Of a stretch of DNA of 64,000 nt, positions 55,305 to 64,000 are shown piece by piece. The notes under the pieces were generated by a model, which saw nothing but the letters and a program-made list of their open reading frames with translations, was not told the origin of the DNA and made no database searches. Position numbers and translations under genes: made by a program. The stretch is from Hibiscus mutabilis (lineage: Eukaryota > Streptophyta > Magnoliopsida > Malvales > Malvaceae), in the NCBI GenBank assembly GCA_019671005.1, contig CM033732.1, positions 8,030,886 through 8,094,885 of the forward strand, read 5' to 3'. The stretch's first letter is position 1, and every line of letters begins with the position of its first letter.

Positions 55305-58300
55305 TCATGCATCTCCTAAGTTGACCACTTCCTTGTTACGTTCCACATGGGCACCATTGTAGTGCTTCAATCTTTGTCCATTAACTTTGAATTCATGGTT
55401 GTCAGAGATAGACTTGATTATCACAGCACCATGGGAGAATGGTTTGACGACTTCGAATGGTCCTGACCATCTTGATTTCAGCTTTCCCAGGAAAAGTTTT
55501 AGCCGAGAATTGAATAGGAGAACTAGTTGCCCTGGCGTGAATTGTCGTGGCAATAGTTTCTTGTCGTGCCATCGCTTTGTCTTCTCCTTGTAGATTCATG
55601 CATTGTTATAGGCGAGTGCACGAAATTCTTCTATCTCATTGAGGTCCATCAAACGCTTTTGTCCGGCACTTTCCCAATCCATATTCACGGTCTTGATTGC
55701 CCAATATGCCTTGTGCTCGATTTCCACCGGTAGATGACATGTTTTACCATAGACAAGTCGGAAGGGGGACATACCTAAGGGTGTTTTGAATGCAGTGCGA
55801 TATGCCCAAAGTGCGTCATCCAGTCTTAATGACCAATCCTTCCTTGAGGGATTTACAACTTTCTCGAGTATACCCTTCAATTCCCGGTTGGAAATTTCTG
55901 CTTGCCCGTTGGTTTATGGGTGATATGCCGTGGAGATCTTGTGTGATATGCCGAAGCGTTGCAACATCTTGGCAATTAGTCTGTTGTCAAAATGCTTGCC
56001 TTCGTCGCTGATAATTGCTCTCGGCATCCCAAACCGTGTAAATATGTTTTTCTACAAAAATCGTTGCACGGTCTTGGAATCGTTGTTGGGAACTGCAGCT
56101 GCCTCCGCCCCATTTAGACACATAGTCAACGGCAAGTAAGATGTAGAGGTTGCCGAATGAAGATGGGGAAGGTCCCATAAAGTCGATCCCCCATACATCG
56201 AACAGTTCCACCTCGATGATGTTCTAGAGTGGCATCTCATGTCGTCTAGAGATATTGCCCGTCCTCTGGCAACGATCACATTGCTTGTAAAAGTCTTGGG
56301 CATCTTTGTACAATGTTGGCCAATACAACCCGGATTGCAAAACTTTGGCCGCGGTACGAGTTCCTCCAAAATGTCCTCCATAGGGTGAAGAATGGCATTG
56401 CCGGAGTACATTCTGTTGCTCTTCTTCAGGGACACATCGGCGTATAACCTGATCTGCACATTGTTTAAACAAAAGAGGCTCGTCCCAAAAGTAATGCTTA
56501 GCATCATGGCGGAACCGCTTCTTCCCTTGGTGAGTAATGCCATAAGGAAAAATACCACAAACAAGGAAGTTAACTAAATCCGCGTACCAGGGTATTGCCG
56601 AGGTATGTGCTGTCGTGGCGACTGCTCCCAAAATTACCGAGTCGTGTACGTCAAAGGCTGCATCGGCATCGAGAGTTGCCGAGGCGTCTAGGGTTGCCGA
56701 GGCGTCGAGGGTTATCGAGGCAACTAAAATTTGTTCATCCGGGAATGCATCGTATATCTCTAGATCCGCGTCCTCCTCCCTATTGCGTTCCAAACGTGAT
56801 AAGTGATCGACCACTTGATTTTCTGTTCCTTTCCTGTCCTTAATTTCAATATCAAATTCTTGTAAAAGTAATATCCAACGAATCAAACGAGGTTTAACAT
56901 CCTTTTTAGCAAATAAGTATTTGATTGTCGAATGGCCCGTATGAACAATTACCTTTGTACCAATTAAATAGGATCGGAACTTGTCAAATGCGAAAACTAC
57001 AACTAGTAACTCTTTCTCCATTGTTGTGTAATTCACTTGAGCACTATTAAGAGTTTTACTAGCGTAGTATATCACATGGAAGGTCTTACCTGTGCGTTGG
57101 CCTAGGACTGCTCCTACCGCGAAATCACTTGCATCACACATAAGCTCAAAAGGTAGCGTCCAATCTGGTGGAATGACAATGGGTGCCGAGGCAAGCTTTT
57201 TTTTAGGGTTTCGAATGCTTGAGTGCAAGAATCATCAAAATCGAAGACTTTATCCTGTTCAAGCAGATTACACAAGGGTTTAGTGATTTTAGAAAAATTA
57301 TGAATGAACCTCCTGTAAAAACCTGCATGTCCGAGAAAACTTCGAATTCCTTTAACTGAACTTGGTGGGGGTAATCTCTCGATCACGTCCACCTTGGCTT
57401 TGTCTACTTCAATTCCCTTGGATGAAATCTTGTGGCCGAGCACTATTCCTTCATCTACCATAAAGTGGCATTTCTCCCAATTGAGGACTAAATCCGTTTC
57501 TTCGCTTCTTGCCAACACCCTCTCTAAATTGCCGAGGCAACCGTCGAAGTCATTACCAAAAACCGAAAAATCATTCATGAAGATCTCAAGGAAGTCTTTG
57601 ACCATGTCTGAAAAGAGTGCCATCATGCATCTTTGGAAGGTTGTCGGGGCGTTACACAATCCGAATGGCATCCTTCGGAAGGTATAAGTACCGTATGGGC
57701 ATGTGAAGGTTGTATTTTCTTGATCTTCTGGTGCTATGGAAATCTGATTGTAACCTGAATAACCATCAAGAAAACAATAAAATGGTTTACCTGCAAGACG
57801 GTCAAGCATTTGATCAATAAAGGGTAATGAGAAATGATCTTTCCTAGTGGCTTTGTTTAGCTTTCGATAGTCCATACAAACCCTCCAACCGGTCACAGTC
57901 CTGGTTGGGATAAGTTCATTATTTTCATTGCTTACCACTGTTATACCTCTCTTTTTTGGTACACATTGTACCGGACTTACCCACGTACTATCGGAGATAG
58001 GGTATATAATGCCGGCGTCAAGCCACTTGATGATTTCTTTCATTACAACCCCTTTCATGGTATGACTCAGTCTCCTCTGGGCCTCAATTGAAGGTTTGTG
58101 ATCATCTTCCAACAAGATCTTGTGCATGCACACCGCCGGGCTAATTCCCTTCAAGTCGGCAATTGTCCACCCTATTGCCTTTTTGTGTAGCTTCAACATC
58201 TTGATCAGCTTCTTTTCCTGCTCAGGCTGTAACTTAGAAGAAATAATTACAGGTAATGTATTATCGGTCCCTAAATATACATATTTTAGTTGCTCTGGCA

Positions 58301-60859
58301 ATTGTTTCAACTCAACAATTGGTGGTTGTTCAATAGAGGGTTTTTCGAGTTTACCTTCTTTACCTGAGTAATCCAGTGGTTCAAAGTATGTACCTGGTCG
58401 GTTGACTAGCCAATTTGCCTCTTCTTGTTGTTCCTCATCGACCAGTTCTTCATACTCCTCAGGTTCCTCTTGATTGGCAATGTAGTTGCCGAGGCAACTA
58501 AATTCCTCATCGAAGTTAAACTCTGTCGTGGCATGAAGTAGTTGGCATTCTTCTGGATCATCGGCATGCCTTAGTGTTTTGAACACATTTAGTTTGACCT
58601 GCTGGTCATTCACCCTCATTGTGAGTTCTCCCTTTTCAACATCAATCAAGGTTCTCCCTGTTGCTAGGAATGGTCTCCCGAGAATGATGGGTGCATGCTC
58701 ATCTGCTTCACAATCCAAAATAATAAAGTCAGCGGGAAAAATAAATTTATCAACCTTTACCAGTATGTCCCCGATTTTTCCCTCTGGATGCACATAGGAT
58801 CTGTCGGCTAGCTGCAGCATAACTGTTGTAGGTCTTGCCTTCCCGATTCCTAGTTTCTGGAAAACCGATTTAGGCATCAAGTTTATGCTAGCCCCAAGGT
58901 CGCATAATGCTTTCCCGACATAGTGATTTCCAATGGAACATGGTATTGTGAAACTTCCGGGATCCTTCAACTTAGGTGGCATACGATTGTGCAACATTGT
59001 CATGCATCCCTCTGTTGCGACAACTGTTTCAAACTCTCCTAGCCTTGTTCTCTTGGACACAATGTCTTTAAGAAACTTGGCATAGTTTGGCATTTGTTCA
59101 ATTGCTTCCACCAATGGCAAGTTGATGTGGACTTGCTTTAGGATATCAAGAAACTTCTTGAATTGGTATTCTTGCTTTTGTCGCTTCAACCTTTGTGGGA
59201 ATGGTGATGGAAGTCGGATATCTTCGATCCTTTCATTGGTTTGAAACCTGATTGACGGCATTGTCGGGACATCTGGAGTTGCCGAGGCATTATCAACTGG
59301 GGTTGTCGAGGCATGCTTATCGCAAGTTACCGATGCGTCTTTATCGTCGGTTGCCGAGGCATGCTTATTGCCGGTTACCGCGGTAATTCCTAGTTCAGCA
59401 TCTGAGGCTTTGCCGCTAGGTTCGATCTGATCTTTTTGTGGAGTTTTGTTTGACGAGCGGGTTTGAACCTCTCTAAGTTGTTGGCCACTTCTAGTGGTGA
59501 TCACCTTACATTGCTCATGCCCAGTTCCTCTTGTGACTTCAGTATCGCTAGGTAAACCTCCTTGTGGTCTAGTATTCAGATTTTGAGCAAACTGTCCGAC
59601 TTGATTTTCCAATGATTTGATTGCCGCCTCTTGGTTTTGCAATCTCATCTCGGTCCTGTTAATAAAAGCATCAATTCTTTTTATGAAATTACTATTCTCA
59701 GCCATATAAGATTCAGTTTTCATCATAAAAGCATTTAGAGAATTTTCCAAAGAACTAGATGTCGTCGGTTGTTGCTGCGGCATCTGTTGCCGTGACATAT
59801 TCTGCTGGAATCCCGATGCTTGTGTATTCTGATTGTTCTAGTTTAGAGCATTGTTGGGATTACTCCATGAAAAATTCGGGTGCTTCTTCCAAGCTGGATT
59901 GTATGTATTGGACATCACGTTGTTGCTCCGATTGTAGTTCCCCACATAGAAGCTGGATTCCGGATTTTGCATACATTCAGAAGAATTATGGTTATCACCA
60001 CATAACTCACGAAAAGAATCCATTACCTTGACTTCATGTGTGTTGTTTGGTTTTTGCATGTTCTGGACCATCTTGGTTAAAGCGGCCAATTGTGCCGAAA
60101 TTGAATCTGATGATCCTAGTTCATGTATCGTGGCTTAGCGTCTAACTCCTCCTCTTCTAGTAGATGGGAATTGATAGTCATTCTTGGCCAGCTTGTTTAA
60201 AATTTGCATCGCTTCCTCCGGTGACTTATCTAGGAGTATGCCGTTTGCCGAGGCATCTAGCATCATCCTTGTTGGTGTATTCACGGCGTTGTAAAACATT
60301 GCTACTTGAGTCCACACCGGGAATCCGTGTAGAGGGCATTTGTGTAGAAGTTCTCTATATCGCTCTCAAGCCTCGTACATGGATTCATCATCCGCTGCGC
60401 CGAAAAAAGTAATGTCGTTCTGAAAGCTTATCACAAATTTGTAGGATTAAATCTAGCAAGGAAATCACGACAAAGATCAGTCCAAGATGCTATGGATCCG
60501 GCAGAATGCTATTCAACCATACTTTCGCCTATCCTCGGTGAATAGGGGAATAATCTTAATCGTAGGACATCGGGGTGACTCAGTATATCTTGAACGAGTT
60601 GCAAATCTCGAGGAAAGATTTCAGATGTTGTCGTGCATCTTGATTCTTTGAGCCGCCAAATTGACCTATTGTGTTGATCATATTAAACATTACCGGTTTC
60701 AACTCAAAGTGGTCGGCTTCAATTTCAGGTGCGACAACTCCTCGGGTTAAGTCCATCAAGATCTTCTTCAAGATAGTCTCGAATAGTTCTGTTTTCGTGC
60801 AAGAATCACTCCTCCTCCGCTCGAACATCTTGATTCATATTGCCGTCTTGATTTGCCAT
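55305..60859 (-). pseudogene. Athila gag-pol, decayed
   Basis: Right to left on the minus strand. Gag from MANQDGNMNQDVRAEEE (60859), with EIEADHFELKPVMFNMI, SWTDLCRDFLARFNPTN and LDASANGILL. Then a knuckle-like CGDNHNSSEC and NPAWKKHPNFSW. Protease ALCDLGASINLMPKSVF. RT with WVSPVQCVPKKRG and YGTYTFRRMPFGLCNAPTTF; the catalytic loop reads FMNDFSVFG, with Asn for the first Asp. RNase H with PFELMCDASDFAVGAVLGQR. Integrase with CHSSPYGGHFGGTRTA, WGIDFMGPSPSSFG, AIISDEGKHF and NGQAEISNRELKG, ending NLGDA. Lesions: frameshift at the T-run 57197-57204, TAG at 56224-56226, a frameshift near 56110, two further stops in integrase, and several stops and frameshifts in gag. Most stops look like CAG/CAA to TAG/TAA. 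Confidence 0.9.
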
Positions 60860-61047
60860 TGCTTCTCTTATCCTTCGTCTAAGTCTTTGTAAGGTTCGTT
60901 CGATTTACGGATCAAAGGGATATTCTGTGAAGTCGGTCTCGCCTGGTCATATACCAATGCAAAACCAAAGTTTGTTAGCCCTTTGAATTTTAAACAAGAA
61001 AAATAAAAAGAAAGTGCAAGAAAATAAAAACAAAGTCGCTATTGCCA

Positions 61048-61066
61048 ATCCCCGGCAACGGCGCCA
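61048..61066 (-). promoter_or_regulatory. Athila primer-binding site (tRNA-Asp type)
   Basis: The + strand reads ATCCCCGGCAACGGCGCCA, equal to the 3' end of plant tRNA-Asp(GUC) including CCA as I know it, six bases from the 5' LTR. It primes minus-strand DNA synthesis. It is not a tRNA gene. Confidence 0.85.
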
Positions 61067-61072
61067 AAAACT

Positions 61073-62627
61073 TGTTGCGCGTAATAAGTGCTACGCAAAT
61101 GTGCAAGTATACACGTCGCAAGTTATAGTATAAAAGATATCGTCTCCACAGGGATTGGTGCCACTTCATGGATCTAGTCTCTTGCACTGTAAAAAGTAAA
61201 AACACAAGTAAAGGATTATAGAAGTTTAACTAATGACTAATCTAGAAAGCAATAAAGTAAAAGAAAAGATGAATTCAAATGAGAGAAAGATAGGCCAGGT
61301 TATCGTGAGTTGAGGTGTGATAGCCGATTGGATTGTCTTGGTAAAAGAGTGCATGGGCAACTCAGTTGCCATGGCAACTTGCACAACGGGGTTGCCTTGG
61401 CAACTAATCGATGGTTGCCTGGGAAACTAGTTGGGCAACTACTTGGGCGTCTGGGCAGCAACCTTCAAGGTTCGGCAGAGCGTTCTTCAATGGTTTCTTC
61501 TTATCCCTAAGTCAAAACTCTAGCTACTTGTGCATGCCTTGATAATACATCCCTGCGTGAATCAAGGGTGAACAACAATCAATCTTGTGCTCCTCTTAGC
61601 CGTTGAAATCCTTAACTTATTCCTAAGCCGGATTAATCTTCACCATCAATAGATTGAATAAAGATCATATTCATTCGTTTCTTGAATCTAACTCTCCCGA
61701 TATTAGATAAATAGATGAAATCACGAGATCCTCTCCCAATTCACTCGCAAACAAGAATAAGAACCAATAATGAATAAACCTTGAAATAGAAAAGTGCAAA
61801 CTCTTATTACCTAAATAAAAACCAATAGTTTCTCACAACCACAAAACACAATAACCATAGCCAAGTAGATTTAGTTCATGGCTAGGTTCCAAAGAAACAC
61901 AAGATAAACAATCCCTAGCATGAACCCAATCGAACAAGGAAGAAAAGATGAAGCTTGTCGAAAATCCCTTGCCCTAGATGCTTGTCGAAAATTCCCCTTA
62001 CTTTCTCCCTTGGACTTGTCGAAATTTGCCCTAATGCTCTCTCTCCAAGTTGTCGAAATCTCCTTGCTATTTATAGGGCTAGGCCAAAGTCCTTCTTTGA
62101 GGAGGAGTTTGAGTTGGAATTAAATTATCTTTAAAGAATATAATTCTTTATTATAATTTTATTCCTATTAGAACTTCTCCTATCTTCTTGGAATTTAATT
62201 CTTCTTTAATCTCTGCATGGCAATCAAATTCATTTGGGCTTGGGCCTTGCTTCATGTCATCTTGGGCTTGTATAGTCATTAATTTCGACATCCCTATTGC
62301 ATTTTCTCTTTGTCGACAATTGCCATGGCAACTGGCTCGGCGTCTCCTTCATGCATTGCCCTGGCAACTAGCTCGGCATATCCTTCATGCATTGCCCTGA
62401 CAACTAGCTCGGCATTGCTTTGGCAAGTGATCCTGCACATACACACACAAAGCACACCAAAGCAGCATCTTTTCCACAAAAACTACCAAGTTATGTAATC
62501 AAGTGCAACGATTGAAGGAAACATGGATTAATGCATGTATGGCTAACTATGCAACTAATATGAGCCTAAGTCTAACAATAATATGAGTAAAAAGGGTAAG
62601 AAAAATAGTACTTTTGAACACTTATCA
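61073..62627 (-). repeat. Athila 5' LTR
   Basis: 1555 bp, TGTTGCGCGTAATAAG to TTTGAACACTTATCA. Differs from the 3' LTR by a scatter of single bases (a count by eye suggests about one percent) plus one replaced segment near 61875. Confidence 0.93.
62067..62078 (-). promoter_or_regulatory. Athila LTR TATA box
   Basis: CCCTATAAATAG on the minus strand inside the 5' LTR. The same site is at 51859-51870 in the 3' LTR. It would start the element RNA about 30 bases to the left. Confidence 0.55.
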
Positions 62628-62632
62628 TGCAT
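62628..62632. repeat. TSD TGCAT, right of the Athila element
   Basis: Identical to 50851-50855. Confidence 0.92.
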
Positions 62633-63375
62633 TCATTCGGGATATTAGCTCTGCCACATCTCTCAACTCATGAAGATTGTTCTACTAGGAAACTATCGAT
62701 GCGGGCCCAGTAATGTCTGATACATACCATGTTGCCATTATGTCTTATTTTTCTGTGTGTATACACTTGGACCATCCCTAGACTATAGCTTTATCACTTT
62801 TGACATTACAGAACCCTCTTTTATACCGGAACGCCTTCTAAAATGGACTCCTCTTGAATCAACACCTATGTATGATATGATATGCAATGTAGAGGCAAAA
62901 AAAATAAAAACAACAGAGAAAATGAGTCAGTGCAGTTAAAATATACAAGGAATATAAACAAACAAAGCAAACCCTAAAAAAGGTCATTCTTAAATAGACA
63001 GAGTACTGGCGTGATCAAAGGGTGGGATACTACGGCTCATTATATGCGATTTGGGATATAAAGTAAAGGGTACCCGAACTGTCGCTAGGATATCGATTCA
63101 GGGGAATACGGCCCTTATACGAAACAGAGGTGAAAACCCCACGGAATATAAGGACCAGATTCCAGGAGTACATTACAACACTATACGGAGGTCAAAACCC
63201 CACAAAGCGAAGTAATCTATCCCACTTAAGGGTTTTATAGCTAATATATGATGATAGTTTATATCAAACAAAATTTACAAATTAAAAATTAAATTAAACC
63301 AAACTTAAATTTTCCTTAATAATTACAATGTGCACCTTGAATAAAGCCAAAATCCTTTTTTTGAAAACAAAAAAT
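62633..63375 (-). other. Leader of the Ogre/Tat-like element
   Basis: Continues at 50850 after removal of the Athila insertion. No open frame with a recognisable domain; the extra ORF some Ogre elements carry before gag is not visible. Around 63110-63210 two copies of an AGGTSAAAACCCCAC motif occur about 65 bp apart. Confidence 0.6.
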
Positions 63376-63395
63376 AATCCCCAGCGGAGTCGCCA
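63376..63395 (-). promoter_or_regulatory. Ogre/Tat primer-binding site (tRNA-Arg type)
   Basis: The + strand AATCCCCAGCGGAGTCGCCA closely resembles the 3' end of plant tRNA-Arg(ACG) with CCA (two differences as I recall it), three bases before the 5' LTR. Confidence 0.75.
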
Positions 63396-63398
63396 GGC

Positions 63399-64000
63399 TG
63401 TAGCGACCTTCTCATCCCGGCTTACCCGAAACCTGCTTTTCTGTATAAGGCTTCGTGTTTTAAATAAAACAAATGGTAAAAAATGGAGTCGTCACCGGCC
63501 ATTTGGATAAAGTAGACCAGACACCGAAAAGTCAACCAGAGATGGGTTCGGGAGTTGGTTACGAGTGGGGAAGGATTAACACCCCCACTACGCCCAAAAT
63601 TGGTACCTAAAGGTTCGCATTATTTTTATTAAGGAAAATAAAAATTTGATTTAATTTAAAAATTTAATTCCCAAAATACATGCACAACAGTTTAAATTTA
63701 CCTTGGTATTCACGACGTTCAAAGGAGATGACACCCGGATGGCCAGGATGACACTCCCAACAGAAATATCGGAACAATAAGGCCTAATACTAATGCAAAA
63801 ATTATTATGTAAAAGAAAAAAAAGAAAAAATAATAATAAAATAAAATATATAATAATAATAATAATAATAAAAAGATAAAAATACAAATAATATAAATAT
63901 TAGATAATTAAATATATCAAAAAATTACAAAACTTGCCTCGATATCCATGATATTCAGAGGATATGACACCCGGATGGCCGTGATGACACTCCCAATAGA
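63399..64000 (-). repeat. 5' LTR of the Ogre/Tat-like element, cut by the window end
   Basis: Starts TGTAGCGACC and follows 43264 onward with scattered differences, including both GATGACACCCGGATGGCC blocks (63726 and 63965). Confidence 0.85.

Larger units (their letters stand above)
50856..62627 (-). mobile_element. Athila-type Ty3/gypsy element, full length, 11.8 kb
   Basis: Near-identical LTRs (50856-52419 and 61073-62627), perfect TSD TGCAT, a tRNA-Asp-type primer site and a polypurine tract mark a complete insertion on the minus strand. Gag-pol (60859-55305) and an extra frame in the envelope position (54752-53289) are both present but broken. High LTR similarity indicates a recent insertion, so the element was probably already defective or was moved in trans. 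Confidence 0.92.
43264..64000 (-). mobile_element. Ogre/Tat-like LTR element lacking pol, host to a nested Athila element; runs off the window
   Basis: The 3' LTR is at 43264-45617 and the 5' LTR begins at 63399, with a tRNA-Arg-type primer site at 63376-63395. On the minus strand there is a leader, a gag remnant (50535-48651) and a 3' region with two tandem arrays. No protease, RT, RNase H or integrase motif is present between gag and the 3' LTR. An Athila-type element (50856-62627) is inserted in the leader about 320 bp before the gag ATG. Long LTRs, the tRNA-Arg primer and 3' arrays are typical of the Tat/Ogre lineage. The right end is outside the window, so the TSD cannot be checked. Confidence 0.8.

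Noticed and set aside
61048..61066. Match to tRNA-Asp 3' end
   Set aside because: Only the 3' 19 bases and next to an LTR, so it is a primer-binding site and not a tRNA gene. The same applies to the tRNA-Arg match at 63376-63395.

Overview
The window is gene-poor, AT-rich nuclear DNA of a dicot plant. Intron-bearing genes, two arabinogalactan-peptide genes, an LPAT2-type acyltransferase, and layered LTR retrotransposons, MULEs and MITEs all point that way. The retroelement families and the GTACCGATACC-type repeats suggest a malvid, probably Malvaceae (cotton or a relative); that placement is inference from memory, not a database match. There are no prokaryotic features, CRISPR arrays or complete tRNA/rRNA genes. 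The only tRNA-like matches are retroelement primer-binding sites and weak SINE-like repeats.

Three host genes look intact. Two short GPI-anchored arabinogalactan peptides lie on the + strand (485-667 and 16889-17092) and probably descend from a tandem pair. An 11-exon minus-strand gene (37005-42965) encodes a 387-residue 1-acyl-sn-glycerol-3-phosphate acyltransferase of the ER LPAT2/3 group. It has consensus splice sites throughout and a hAT-like MITE in intron 6.

Region by region. 0.7-4.8 kb holds MITE-like repeats, a telomere-motif fold-back element and a 1.0 kb solo LTR (TSD TAATT) rich in GTACCGATACC. 4838-13030 is one 8.2 kb Mutator-like element with ~100 bp terminal inverted repeats and a 9 bp target duplication. 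It carries two decayed genes in the same direction: a MAIN-like plant mobile domain (PMD) gene and a MuDR-type transposase with SWIM and CCHC zinc motifs. A recurring ACTCGCG...CGCGAGT inverted motif is scattered through its noncoding parts. 13.4-18.8 kb holds nested MITEs, a LINE-like RNase H fragment and the second AGP gene.

18.8-33.3 kb is a minus-strand chromovirus (Ty3/gypsy with chromodomain). Its integrase gene is split by a Ty1/copia element (19804-28683), which itself holds a 2.8 kb solo LTR (TSD AAAGG) and a MULE-type fold-back element. The upstream end of the chromovirus gag runs into a ~100 bp satellite-like array. 33.8-36.6 kb contains three non-autonomous DNA elements with clear target duplications. 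43264 to past the window end is an Ogre/Tat-like LTR element without pol. It has a tRNA-Arg-type primer site, a gag remnant and tandem repeats in its 3' region. Inside its leader sits a complete-length Athila-type element (50856-62627, TSD TGCAT, tRNA-Asp-type primer site) with a decayed gag-pol and an extra reading frame in the envelope position.

Nearly all coding material in the transposons is broken, largely by stops that read as C-to-T or G-to-A changes. That pattern fits long-term cytosine methylation. The main biological interest is the two-gene MULE with its repeated hairpin motif, and the Athila element with a short palindromic motif (GTTGCC..GGCAAC) spread through LTR, gag, pol and the env-position frame.
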